Shown: positions 33,308 to 46,300 of the stretch, piece by piece
Layout: each line of letters begins with the position of its first letter
Numbering within the stretch: position 1 is the first letter of the stretch
DNA from: Pseudoscleropodium purum
Taxonomy: Eukaryota; Streptophyta; Bryopsida; Hypnales; Brachytheciaceae
Assembly (NCBI GenBank): GCA_963969395.1
Contig: OZ017796.1
Coordinates: 29,130,243-29,194,242, forward strand
Direction: 5' to 3'
Length of the DNA stretch: 64,000 bases
The notes under the pieces: generated by a model
The model's database searches: none
What the model saw: the letters and a program-made list of their open reading frames with translations, nothing else
What the model was told of the DNA's origin: nothing
Translations under genes and position numbers: made by a program

Positions 33308-34577
33308 GGGCTGCCACCTCCCTTCCTTGTATGCATGGCCCTGCCCCGCTCACTTCTGCAGTCACTCCTTGCTTGGCTTTCTTTCCCATCGCGTGCTTAT
33401 TTTGCTTGCTTACTCATTGCGGGGCTCATCTCGGGACTCGTTTCTTCACGCCAGGTAACTTAATTACAAGCTTTTCTTTCTTGACCACTTCTCACGAGGT
33501 CCTCTTGCTTTTGTCGCACTTGTTTTGGTTCAGAATTGACGAAGTTCTCCTCTTTTTGAGTTGTGGGGTGTGTGAGCGTCCTCTAGGTTTTTGTAGTTGC
33601 GAACTCCGTCATGAAATGTCGAGGCTTCGATTTCCGTTCTGTTTTGACGTGTTGTTATAGTTTAGTTTACCTTTGAAGGTTTTTGTTATTGTTGAAACCA
33701 TGTCTTCTGATTGTGCAATGATCCAGATTCGTTGAGGCTGGAGAGAATGTTTCTTACCTCGTTGCGTGTTGGTTGATTGGGTTCTCTTTCATTGTAGGAG
33801 CGAAGATTATTTGGAAATTGTGGTGAACTGAAATTGGGATCAGGGAAGCAGCTTTATTGCAGACTGAAGTGGCGAAACCCTCGACCTACGGAAGCCATTC
33901 TCAGGAGATCCCAGGAAAGAAGCAGTTACCGGAGGAAATGGTTGTAGGAATTGGAAATGAGATCGAGTAGAATTATGGTGGAAGATTATTAGGTGAAACT
34001 CGGATCCTTTTATCATTACATCGTAGTGCACTCCTACATCGAGAAAATATCTCAGATACGAGGGAAGCGAAACGTGACTATTGATTGAGAAGCTTCAAGG
34101 TTTCTTAAACGTTTTTTCGTAACCCTGATCGTTAGAGTGTTTAGGTAGCGATAATTTTCGGAGTTTCTGGAAGCCGACTGGGGGTGTTCGACAGGGGATG
34201 GTAAGGGTTAGCCAATGTGATCTCGCAGAACAGGAGCACAGGATCAAAGCATTGGACGAGTTTACATGAAGCTTTTGTAGTAAGCGTAGAGTAGAAAGAT
34301 CGAAGCAGTAGACGAATCTTAAAGAAGCGTTTGTAGTGCAGAAAGGTCGAAGCAGTAGACGAATTTACAAGAAACTTTTGTAGTACGAGTGATTGTTAAA
34401 AGATTGAAGCAGTGTCGGTATTGTGGTTTCCACCACCAGCGGAACTAAACCTAAATTGTAGAGGGACGAAACAATTGGTTCACACTGGATTCCGCGGGGA
34501 CCAAGCCGCAGCAGCTGGGGCTGCACAGCATCAACTTCACTCGCGGGCGTCGTCGGAAGCGAGCGACGCTGGCGAAC
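33308..34577 (+). other. Probable DREB2 leader with candidate leader intron
   Basis: GC-richer sequence between the ABRE and the DREB2 start. A good donor (CGCCAG|GTAACT, intron from 33455) and acceptors at about 33798 (CATTGTAG) and 34461 (AAATTGTAG) suggest one or more leader introns. From 34455 to 34577 the DREB2 frame is open but lacks an ATG. Confidence 0.4.
34241..34411 (+). repeat. Tandem repeat of about 50 bp in the DREB2 leader
   Basis: Three units begin at about 34241, 34297 and 34344, with a partial fourth at 34401. The shared core is GATCGAAGCAGTAGACGAAT followed by AAGAA-C-TTTGTAGT. The array ends about 170 bp before the annotated start codon. Confidence 0.8.
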
Positions 34578-37016
34578 ATGCAGCATGGCAGTTCCGTAGC
34601 GGAGACGCTGGCTTGGTGGGCGAGCCAGAACGGTCGTCCCGGGACGTCGACTTCGGATCCTTCGCAGGATGTCAGCATCAGCCATGGCCCTCGCAAGACC
34701 ATTCGCAAAGCCCCAGCCAAGGGCTCCAAGAAGGGGTGCATGAAAGGCAAAGGGGGGCCGGAGAATGCGCAATGCAGCTACCGTGGGGTGAGGCAGCGGA
34801 CGTGGGGCAAGTGGGTGGCTGAGATTCGTGAGCCGAATCGGGGCTCTAGGCTTTGGTTGGGAACTTATGGAACTGCCGAGGAAGCCGCGCTTGCGTATGA
34901 TGAAGCGGCCAGAGTGTTATATGGCTCAAATGCGCTTCTCAACTTGCCTGACAAGGGCAATAGTGCAGGCTCGTCGACACCAACCTCTACGACTAGTACA
35001 GGTACACTTGTGAATCCATCTCCTTCCTCCTCTTGTTTAGGAAATGCTAGGCTGTTGCAGAAATACTTATTAAGAGAAAGGATACTCTCTCCATCATTTC
35101 AAGCAATATTACACCAGTAGAAGTGCTTTTCGGGATGGGTGCTGCTCAGGAGACCCCTCCCCCTGAATGTACCCCTGACTCAACCTGGGACATAGCTTCT
35201 ATGACTCCATAGGACATGTACAGGGGTCTCCTTTGAAGCACTCTATCGGTGCTTTCATTGACAGATCGGTATTGAGCTGCGGGAGAGATCGCTTGGGTAC
35301 GAGAGCGTTGAGATCAAAATGGTTATCACCATATGTGACTCTCCTGTGCAATTTCTAGATGTGAGGTTGTAGACCTGCAGAACTCATTGTAGAGAACCCT
35401 ATTTCCATTGAAAGATCATTTGTCATAGACGCGTAGCCGAGTCATGCTTACACCCAACTTGCTAGTTGAAGGCCAGCCAAGAGTTGATTGGAAGAGAAGA
35501 ATTCTTGTTGGTGACAGGGATCAGTCAGTAGGAGATGGGATGGGTTCCTGAGGGTTTTTTGTCCTCTTCCTCTCTTTTCTTTGAATTTAGAAATGTGGTT
35601 TCGTCTGTACATAAGGTAGAGGATACGCTTTCCGTCGCTTTAGGGAATATGTAAGAATGTGCTTTCATTGGGAGATCACTGTTGTCTCTCTTTGGGTATA
35701 GCTAAGAGCCAAACTCTCTAGGGATCAAAATTTTATCACTATTTTTGAACTTCTCATGCAATAATTCAACGTGGGAGGATGTAGACCACTATCGAAGGGA
35801 TAAGAGGCATCCCCATTTCCATTCAAAGATAGGTGGCCATAGACATTTAACCAAGTCATGCTTACACCTCAACTTGCTAATTGAGCCCTACCGAGTGTAT
35901 TGGAGCGGATGAAGTGCTGTTGGTAACAGGGTTCAGTCATTTGGAGACGTGATGAGGTCCATACCAGTTTCTGAATCCTCTAGCTTACCAGTGGCGAAGC
36001 GTTTGTTGTTCTCTGTGGTGAAGTCACCTTCTGTGACCAATTCTGGCAGTATGCATATGCCATTCTTGAGTCTGTCGTCGTTTCAATCTCATTACTCGTC
36101 TGTACAATTTTTTGTAGTTGATACTACACTGTTGCCGAAGGTAATGACCACTAGGGCAGTAACTGAACGTCTATGACATTGTAGCCAGATGATTATAAGA
36201 ATAGTCAGACGAGGGTGATTCAATTGTGAGTTAAATAGGAAGTACCGTAGAGATCCAAATACCAGTAGAGGTTAACAATAATTATTTGGATACTAATGGA
36301 TGAGACGGTATGCATGCCTGGCAGGTAGTCCCTATTACATGCAGGATGTCGGGACATCAAGTAACCGGAAGTCGAACCTTGGAAATCATGGAAAGATCAC
36401 TTCGCCGCAGAGTGCCGCATCAGGCACTACACCTGAATCGGCGGAGGACGGGTTAGACACGGCAGACTCGGGTTCACCACGAAAGATGGCTGATGCCGCT
36501 GAGGTTTCCAGGTCACCAAGGAGGCTTGCAGCGGAGGCGATCCTGCCGGAGTCTTCGAGTAGTTGGCTGGCGGACGCTCAACATGACCAAACTGAACCCA
36601 ATCAAGCGATGGATCTGCAGAAAGTCAGGGATGAGATCATTGAGTTCGACGACATCCTGGACGTGGAAGATTTTGATAGCTTCGATTCGAAGTTACCGGA
36701 GGGTGCGGATCTGCCCCGACTTCTTCGTTCCAACAGCGATTCCAGCACCATGACGGATTCGAGCGCGTTTTCCAAGGACCTCTGGGCGGAGCTGGCATGC
36801 CATATGTCGATCTCGGATTCGAAATTCGGCTCGGACATCTCAAACGAGAGTACTTTGACTGCCAGCATGTCCAACGTGGATAGATACGGCGTGCCCATTC
36901 AAGACCTAGGCCTGGAAGATGAGCAACTGAGTATGCCCAACTCCCCGGAGGTGGAGATGCTGGACACTTCTTCCTTGATGTCGAAGAAGCAACCGTGGAC
37001 GACATTGCTGGATTAG
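34578..37016 (+). CDS. DREB2: DREB2-type AP2/ERF transcription factor
   Basis: Two exons, 34578-35001 and 36325-37016, joined in phase 1 (donor ACAG|GTACAC; branch-point-like TACTAAT at about 36291; acceptor CTGGCAG), giving about 371 aa. [13 protein letters not shown] is followed by [20 protein letters not shown], the DREB2 signature, then an AP2 domain (about residues 67-124: [39 protein letters not shown]). The C-terminal exon is acidic and Ser-rich ([19 protein letters not shown]), typical of an activation region. DREB2 proteins bind the drought-responsive element (A/G)CCGAC in the nucleus and activate drought, salt and heat genes. The listed ATG is the first in frame, but the frame upstream encodes [11 protein letters not shown], matching the basic start of the conserved DREB2 N-terminal motif, so the true start may lie in an upstream exon. 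If the intron is retained the protein would stop at 35120 (180 aa, AP2 only). Confidence 0.9.
35251..35960 (+). repeat. Duplicated segment of about 300 bp in the DREB2 intron
   Basis: Unit 1 (about 35251-35548) and unit 2 (about 35661-35960) share GCTTTCATTG, GGGTA, GATCAAAAT, TTATCAC, CTC-TGCAAT, GTAGACC, CC-TATTTCCATT-AAAGAT, CATAGAC, GAGTCATGCTTACACC-CAACTTGCTA and GTTGGT-ACAGGG-TCAGTCA. The period is about 410 bp. The copies are moderately diverged. Confidence 0.85.
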
Positions 37017-40000
37017 GCAGAATCGCCGTAGTCTTAAGTTTGCACAAGGTCAGCTTGCGATTCAACCCTTTCCTCTCCAACATCAAAGCTGTTGTAGCCA
37101 GATCCTAATCATTTTCAGCGTCCAAAGATTGATCATCTGAGTTTTTTGAGGACATCTTTTTTCATAGAGATGTGCGTGTTGAGAAAACAAACCAAAGTTT
37201 CGATCAACAGTACTCAGAGCGCGCAATATCTTGTAGTTCTTTGCGTATCTACTGGGCGATGCATGATCAGTGTGTACAATGCTTTTTCACAATCATTCAA
37301 TCCAAGTGTAATTAACAGTTTTTCCTTTAGAAATTTTGTTTTCGGTAGAGTCCGTGCATTTGAAAAGTATCCGACTAGAGCTAGCTGAGTAGACGTTTTT
37401 CAGTGGATCCACCTATTACAAACTGTTTATAAAGGATCTCACTTTGCAATATGATTTACATGCAACTATCTCTCTGCACTTGACGTAGTTGTGGATAAGC
37501 ACGAACCCATTACATGGGTGTACTGACCAATCAAATTATCAACTTGGAACAATAGACGGAGTCCTTGTAGACTTTCCCAACCATTCCTCCATTTCATGAG
37601 TGATTCTGATTTGTTCCTGGTGACCGTTCCTCCGGATTTGTTCCACTGTGACTCCCTCAATGTTACCAGTCAACATCAGCCTTGTCTGTAGTCTACATTC
37701 AACCCGCTCTTATTGCACACTGTAATGCATAATCCAAGCATATGTTTGTCATGTTGAGAATTTGTCATGTTATACACTCATTTGATTGGCTTACTTGCAC
37801 ATGCCAATTTGCAATCAGCATGTGACAAGAGTTCATTTTTCATTCTAAGAAAGTGCAATAAAGGTAACTTCACCTAATTTGGATTTGTTTTTAAAATTGA
37901 TCCCTGCAAATTCTTGTCTAATAGGCATTGCTTCTATTAATGCTTGCCTGAAGTTGCTTTGGGTGGAACACCTATTCTTCACAAAATTGAAAATGTATAG
38001 TTTATTCATTCCATGTCCAAAAAAATGTAGATGAAGGAATTGTAATATATTCTTCTAACTTTTAACAAGATCCAATTTTATAATAGGAATAATGTCCAAT
38101 TGCTTATTTGGATTCATCTAGGTGGTGTTATCTTAGAAAAGGTTAAATGCAATTTTGTATTGATGCATTGTCATTCTTGAAGAAGTGATTTCAAGTGTTC
38201 AAACAAGAGTGGTACTCTATTTTTTTTATTTCCTTCATATCAATTCCTCCACCTTGCACAAATAATGAAAGCTTAGACTAGTTTTGGAATTAAATGCATC
38301 TATGACAAAATATACTAATAGTATGGTATTGATAGTATTGTATTAATATTATTATTAAACATTTTTCTTTATTTCATTGAATTTCTATCCAAATGAATCA
38401 ATATTAAGATTCATCTTCAATTTCATTTAATTATTTTCTTTTGGTCCCGACATAGATTAAAAAAGATTGTAATAAATACATGAGAACCTAAAATTGAATG
38501 TACACTTGGATTTACAAAGTTACAATTAGTTTAGTGAGATGTATTTCATTCTTAATCTTATACAATGTACAACTTCTAAGGTTTGGATGAACTCATTAGA
38601 AATATCTTAAAAACCATTCTTTAGTTTTCCACTTTTTCTTTTTTACTTGTTCTAAAGAATGTTTTAGAAATTTAATGAAACCTTTCTACCATCATTGAGA
38701 TTACAAATTCAAATCTCCAATCAAATCAATGAATGGTGTTCAAAGACTTAATATATACAATTAGAGATTAATAGATATAATCAATTAATTTCATATTTCA
38801 TTTTCTATTTTATCTTTTACTTCTAAGAATTAAATATTATTGATATTGAATGGAGTAGATCCTACCCTAATTGACCAATCATACCCTTATAAACTCAAAT
38901 CTTCAATCTATTCAAGCATGGAAGTTCTAAAGTAAGAGATATGATACTTGAAGGACAAAAACTTATACTAAACTCAAACTTTCACCATTTGAGAGAAATA
39001 AATATCCCTTATGATTGAAGCTAAATTTTGATTTGCCACAAATACTTCACATCTACATTATATTCCTACCATGATCTCAATGGTCAACCAAAAAGGTTCA
39101 AAGTCTTAGAAATCCTTGTAATGAGTTGATTGAAATTTTAGATTTTGTTGCAAGTTAAATATTTTGTTTAATTTTTTCTTCATTCATGTTAGAAAAGTCT
39201 AATAAGTCAATATCTATGAGCATGCTAATTCATAAGATTCTAATGTATCAAGCAAAAAATACAAGGTATTTTTTGAAAATATCCAAGATTATGTAGAAAA
39301 ATAATAATTTGAATTCTTATAAATTTAAATTCTCAAATACAAGTTGATTGGATTTATATCTATATTGAAAGCATTTTCTTTCATTCCATTCTATTAGTGA
39401 ATTAAATGATCAATCACAATTTTGGATTGTAAACAACTAGTCTATTTCTTAACTAAAGTTTTAAAACAATATATAAAATCAATTGTGATCCCTTGATATT
39501 CCATTAAAAACTATAGCTTCAAGAATAGGATATGGTTTTTATATCGACCATTTGGATTTAGATGCTATAAAAATTCGGATTCACAAAATCACATCAAAGT
39601 AGCAAATATATTAATATTCCTTGGCATTTTTTTTTATTATTGCTAGATTTGTACAAATATATTGCTTTTGGCCTCTAAACTATCTTTGGAAATTGGCACT
39701 TGCTTATCAACACCATCTTCACAATGGTGAATTTAAACATCAATTGTGTATAATTTTGTTGAATGCAAAATTCTCAAACCGAGGAATTCCTATTGGAACA
39801 CCTAAGAAACAAATGACATACATAATGAGTAATTCACTTCTAACATCAATATAGCACAAATCTATGAAGTTTACTTTTTAAAAATTTGTTAATACATCTT
39901 TAAATTTATCTAGGCCAAAATCTTTTAGAAATTAGAACTTGAAGATTAATTTTATTTTATTCAAAATCCACTCATTGCACTTGAAATGATAGTTTGGAGC

Positions 40001-43000
40001 ATGTTTTGTGAATATAGTGCTTAATTGCCCATTATTAATGTATAATTAATTCTAATGCATAATTATCCTAATAAAGTACCCTAATCTTGAATTTTGGTTA
40101 TGCTTATTTTTAACACAATGGTTTGGAAGCATATATTCAAAAATCTTTAGAGAGGCTTGGAGCACTTTTGTGTACTTTGATTATTTATAAAACCCTTTTA
40201 TGCAAATGAGTGTATTATTTTAATCTCGATCTACACAATAATGCCTCCAAATTATGTTCCTCAAATGGTAAATCAACTTATTACCACCTAAACTTCGAAG
40301 GAAACTCCACTGAAGAGTGTTGTTTATAATTTGTAAATTTGTACATTTCAAGCAAACTAAATCCAAGAGGAATTTTTTATTTGGAAATAATGTAATTAGT
40401 CTATAAAGTATAAATTGATCAAATGAACATCAATAAGTTTGCACAAAGTCAAAATTGGATTAATAAAAAAAACTTAATTCCTTATATATAAACAATTTTA
40501 TTTTCAAAATGAAGAAATGACTATTTTTATTCATTATTTTTAGAGAAATGCACTACAATTCAAAATAAATTTTTATAGTTAAACTTTGGATACAGGTTAA
40601 CATTATAGAATCTAAGAAAAATATTGCATTTCTCTAAAACATTTCTAAAAACTACATCCAAAATTGTCCATACAAATGTCTCTTGAAAAATTACATAAGA
40701 AGTTCGTCTTGACATAGTAGACATAAGGTATGTCCACAAAGATGGAGAATTATCCTTGACGGACATATGACTTTTGATACATGGAAATTACCAATGGATG
40801 GATGGAAAACAACTTTTGACAGATGGAGCAAACAAATTTCAGCCTACTGCCAACTAAGTATGTGATTTATGGTGGACATGGCTATTGAATTATGAGGGAT
40901 AGGGTAGAATAAAAATGACTTTTGGTAGACATGAGGATGTTATGCATAGCTCCATAATTGGGTAATAATTCCTACTAGATGCAAGTAAGATAAAAGTGTT
41001 TGAGGATTCAAACACAATCAAGTTCTCAATCCTTTTGAATTTAACAACTACTAAAATAATGATTTGAGTGAAATTTTTAAAATTGATAATATAACAAATC
41101 CAGAAGTGTAATTCTTTCATGAAGCCTTCAATAACATCCCATTTCAGAAATTTAACATCCCATTCAAAAGACACATGAAATCACCTAAACTTTATTGAAT
41201 TCATGAAAGAAATTGATCAACTATAGTTAGCAAACTTACAAAATAAAATAGTTAAGAACTTAACCTCAGCTAGTAAACTAATAAATGAGAAGAATTAAGA
41301 GCTCAACCTTAGCAATTCAAAAAATAACATGGTTTCTAATGTCATGAATATAACATATTTGAAAAGAGGCATTTTAATCTCAAGATCGCTTAACTCAAAG
41401 AGAATCTAAGAAGCACAAAATGAAGAAGAAAAATTGACCATGCAATCAAAACTTAAATTAGTTCATTATCTAACTTCAAATAAGCTAGAAGTAAATTAAT
41501 TCAAATACATCTTATAATTCATTCTTTTAATCAAAGCTAACAGTGAACTAATATAAAGAAACTTCAAAAGTTGTAGTTTACTATTACTCATTTAATCTTG
41601 AATCATGTCAAGTTCACATGATTAAAAAAAATCCTATTAGTCCAATTCAATGTAGTACCATTGTTCAAGTAGGAAGATGGGATGTCAAATTTTTCACTAT
41701 GCCTTCAACAAAATCATTTTTATTTGCAATTCTTTTCCTTGATACTTTAAAAGACCCTGAACTATTTATATTTAGAAACTAGTTTGATATATTTCTATAT
41801 CTTTAGGCTTTTCTATTCCAATGTGACATGGAATTTGTGCATTGGAATGTTCATCAATGTTAGTCAAGACTCTGGACATATTGAGACATATGAGAATCAT
41901 GTAGTCTAGATACTTCTAGCAAAAAAAATTATTCCAAATATAAGTGAAGTTCATTAGGTCCGTCCTCCATGTCTATCGAGGTGGATAGCTTGATTGTAAA
42001 GATGGATGACCTTGAAAATTGTCAAGCCATTTGCTCAAATATCTTGTCCATCATAATCCAAGTCATAATAGCAATTGTTTTCATCTACATTCTATATTAA
42101 GTAACATTGGGGTTGAAAGCCAAAAAATTATGATAGGCATATTGATGTCACAAAATGGTGTAACATGACAACTCTGCTATATCTACACTCAAATACAACA
42201 TTAAAACTCCTTTCATGAAAACAATATATTTAAACTTCAAAGACATACAACTTAAGAGCTATAGGCCACCTCCAAAAGAAAACCATTATTTTCTTTCTTT
42301 ATATTGAATTTTTTTTTCGTATTTAATTTACTTTTTTACTTTATTTTTGGATATATCCATGTAGATGATTGCAAATGTATTAGTAGTAAGTAGTAGACAC
42401 TAAGTTATGAACAATGAATCTTAGAATTTTTGAACCAAAATATAAATCATGACACCTATCATTATGGAGTTCCAAACAATGTGGGGTCTTTGTTACAATT
42501 TAAGATTTTGTTTCCAAAGTACATGTCTTTTTTTTGAGCTTTTTTTACAATTTAATGATTATGTAGTTAAAACTTTTCTAAACCATCACTTCAAATCCTC
42601 TATTTCTCTACTATATATGTATTTAAACATTTTTTTAAATTGTTTTTCAAGGTGATATTACATTAAATCATAATTTCAAAAGTTTCCTTATTTATTATGG
42701 AGATTTAAAAAATAATGAAAATTTTGTAATGAAGAAGTGGAAATAATTCATATTCCTAGGAAGGGGTAGTGAATGTTAGTCTTAGAAGTTAGAACTAAAC
42801 TATATGTGATCGAGTCCAAAGGTTGGATGGTGAAAATTTTTTAAATTTATAAATTGTAAAATTGGGTAGAATCAACCAACTTTGTATCCCAATATACGAA
42901 ATGGATAGTTTTGAGGTTTTAAGAATATTAGAAATCATTTACAAAAAAATAAATCTTAAAGTAAAATCAATTTAAAAAGGTCTTGAATGATTATACTATT

Positions 43001-43070
43001 GGAATAAAAAAAATTCATGAAACGGAGATTGTGATTATACAAATATACTAGATTATGATAACTTTCAATT
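37017..43070. other. DREB2 3' flank and AT-rich spacer, no gene seen
   Basis: The 3' UTR of the DREB2 gene probably ends before about 37700. Beyond that the DNA is AT-rich with only short low-complexity open frames, none longer than 94 codons and none recognisable. Confidence 0.6.
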
Positions 43071-43098
43071 GTTCTATCAACTATCAAGTTGATAGAAC
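43071..43098. repeat. Perfect 11-bp stem hairpin
   Basis: GTTCTATCAAC and GTTGATAGAAC flank the loop TATCAA. It lies 137 bp before the larger inverted repeat at 43235-43382. The repeated word CTATCAAG follows it. Confidence 0.85.
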
Positions 43099-43234
43099 TA
43101 TCAAGTTTTCCTTTTAAAATAGTGAAAAAAATCCTATAAATACATAAAAATTTAATGTTTGGACTAAAAAAATCTAATAATCTTAATTTCTTGCAACTTA
43201 TTTAATTTTCATACATAAAATTGTTTAAAAATTG

Positions 43235-43382
43235 TATAGCTCAAAATTCCATCAACAATTGTCTTTTCATGAAAGTTGCCAGAGTGCATTTTGGATAGGA
43301 TAGTAGATAGTTGAATGACATCTCATACTATCCATTGACAACTTTCATGAAAAGATGGTTGTTGATGGAATTTTGAGCTATA
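43235..43382 (+). other. Long inverted repeat (46-bp arms), candidate hairpin RNA or foldback element
   Basis: Left arm 43235-43280 and right arm 43337-43382 are complementary at 42 of 46 positions. In a + strand transcript three of the four differences form G-U pairs and one is a C-A mismatch. Inside, GGATAGTA (43298-43305) and TACTATCC (43326-43333) extend the fold. The size (148 nt) fits a plant microRNA precursor or a foldback MITE. No flanking target-site duplication was found and there is no coding potential. Confidence 0.75.
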
Positions 43383-46300
43383 AGATATTCATACATTTAT
43401 ACGTTTGAAAATAAAAAAACTTGTAGAAAATTAAGATGATTTGAATTCTTTAATCTATGAATTAAATCGTTATGTATTTCTAATTTTTTTCCACTACTTT
43501 AAGAGAAAAATTTGATGGAATTCTTTAGATGATTTTGAAGATGAGATATTTAGGAGATTGTATTATTAAAATTTCAAATTTAAACTAATTATTGAAAAAA
43601 ATTGTAATAAAATTTTGAATAGAAATTGGTCAAATTAATATTAAAATAGTAGTTTTAAAATCCAAAATTTTTAAGAGAATTTTTTTTTGAAAAGCTAAAA
43701 TTTGATTTCATAATTGATATATTCTTTAAATTTATACAAGTTTTATTTCATTTTTCATTGTATTAATGCAAAATATTATTAAAACAACTATGTTCAGTAA
43801 GAATAATAAGCTCAAAAGATTTTCGAAATAGGATTATAAATGTGTAGAAAGAACAAAATCATTAGCATAATATAGGGTACTCTAGCCATGAATGGCATTT
43901 GTCTATTTAGGAATTTTGACAAAGAAATACATAATTATGTTGACATGCAATGAGTGCCCAAAATCTTCCCACATAGGTGTTGCACAAGTGAGCTTAGAAG
44001 ACCTTTTTTTTATAACTTTTAAAACTTTTAATTAAACTATTGGGATGGCTGAGTTGCTAGCATGTGAGTCTAGGATCTTGAGCCCATTAGCCTAGGCACT
44101 TATGTTATAAATACTTATATTATTGACACCTTCAATGATTGTAGAATACTTACTTACACCTAGGCTCAAGACTTGTGGACTTGCATTTCTAGATTCACTT
44201 ATTAGCCTTGTTGATTGGAATGGCAATTATTCAAAATTTGTTGAAGCATTGTATTTCTACAGTCATCCATCTTTAGAACCAAAAAATACTTTTCTATTAT
44301 ACACATACAAATTTTCATCCAAATTTGGCAACTTCATCTACATTTTGAATAGAAATGAAAAGTTTCTAATAAAAAAAACTACTCTTATTTAGCAAAAAAT
44401 AGAAATACAATTCTAATTGGTATGATCTAGCCCCATGGTGCCAAAAAAAGGGTTGATGCTGCACTAATGAAAAGTGCAAGTAGAGCAAGTCCAAGATTTC
44501 TAGACTCCTCATTTATCTTAATTTTTTCTTTCAAGGATTGTTTTTTTGCATCAAGTAATTGTCTTGCTCTACCTTGATGAATGCCAAGACTCTATAATGT
44601 CATGAATGGCTTACATTTGGTGTGAGGGAATTTCATGTGTTTTTGTGGGGGGGAGAATTCATAGATTGGTGACTTGTGATTTTCCTCCCAAACAAAAGTC
44701 TAAGAATTTCTACCCACACAAAAACCATTTTCCACACAAAGGAACCAATCAATGATTTAAGATGAAAAATCCCTTGAAAATTGTGTTCTTAACAATCCAA
44801 TGATGGTTCTTCTAAGTGTCATGAGGGTCATTAGGCAATATCTTCAAGGCCAAAAACATATTTGACACGATTTCCTTTTTAGTAGTATCCATGTACAAAA
44901 TTAGCTTTTAAACTTCTAATATCAACTATTAGAATGGTTGAAACCATAGGCAAATTAAACATCCCACACAAAAAAATTCTAACTCAACACATACTCATCA
45001 TTTGCTCAATGAAGCACAAAATTTGAATGAAGATTCAAAATTCACCTTTTGTCCTAGCCAAAAAACATCTTTGATCCCTTTTACATTATTTTGAAGAGCC
45101 GGTCCAATTCTTCAATGGGCTTCCTTTAGTATCATCACAATCTAGATATTGGAGTCTATGAGGGAGTCTATACTATTTAATTCATAAGTACATCAAAGAA
45201 ACTTCAAAAAATTTATGATAAAATATACAATAAAGATCAATGACCCAATAAAAGAGTTGTGTTGCATTCACATCAACAATTTGGATGTACAAGATTTTAC
45301 CAATTCGGAGGCTAGCAACTTGTCTTCATATTGTTTAATAGTCTAACATGATTCAAATATGAAATGCACCTAGCAAAGTTTAAACATCAACACCAATATC
45401 AACTTCAAAGAAGCAAAAATATACCACTAAAAAATACCAATATCTATTTCAACATATATATCAAACAAGAAAAATATGTTGATTATAATAGTTTTTTAGG
45501 ATAGCTTGATTTGGAATACTAAAATCAACACATGTTTGTTGATATATGGACCAATAAAGGCCCCCCTCTGAATTAAGAAAAAATCAACAAACCTTTGTTG
45601 ATATCAATATATGGGTTGCTCATACTAAGTAACCAACATAGTATTGTTGGTTGTTGCTACAATGATAATGAAATTTGATAATTATGATCTTTGTTTGCAG
45701 TTGAATAGAATCACCAACTACTTTGAACTCATTTTGAAATATTTTATAATATTTGACTAATTCTTGTATGTAACATTTGCATGATGTGAACAAATGTATG
45801 TTGAATCACAATGTATCTTGCCAACAATGTGGGAAATAATAGTGTACCATGTGAAGTGATAGTAAGAAACTACAAAAAATATGGACATCCAAAATAAATT
45901 AAAAAAACAAATACGCATGTCATTTTTTTATTCAATAAAAAAATTTAAAATAAATTCTCAAAGAGATACACTGGGCTTTCTTTTTAATAAAGGGATTCAA
46001 ATTTTTTGTTCAAACATAAATGGATGAAGGTTTAGGTGAATTAGTTCATTTAACCCTCATCCCTATAGTTGTTTCAAAATTCTACTAAAAATCCATAAGT
46101 GTTTCAATGCTCAAAACTACATGTCATCCATCCATTTTATAATATTCTTGTATAAGGAATAAAGTTTCAACAAAAAACATTGCATCTTGTTTACATGTTG
46201 GTGCAAGAGAAACTTAGGTAGGGAACTTGGGAAGGAATCCGTTCTGCAAAAATTCTAATAATGATGTAGTATAATGCTAAAACCATTAGAACCTCTAGAG

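Noticed and set aside
34412..34822. 136-codon frame overlapping the DREB2 start
   Set aside because: Out of frame with the conserved DREB2 protein and without an ATG at its start; a shadow of the real gene.
35949..36176. 75-codon Ser-rich open frame inside the DREB2 intron
   Set aside because: It includes the end of the duplicated intron unit, and the direct exon 1-exon 2 junction is in phase with good splice signals and a TACTAAT branch-point-like motif. An alternative exon cannot be fully excluded.
44044..44105. tRNA-like stretch GGATGGCTGAGTTGCTAGCA
   Set aside because: Resembles a tRNA A box, but no B box (GGTTCGA) follows and the anticodon and acceptor stems do not pair; at most a decayed SINE head.
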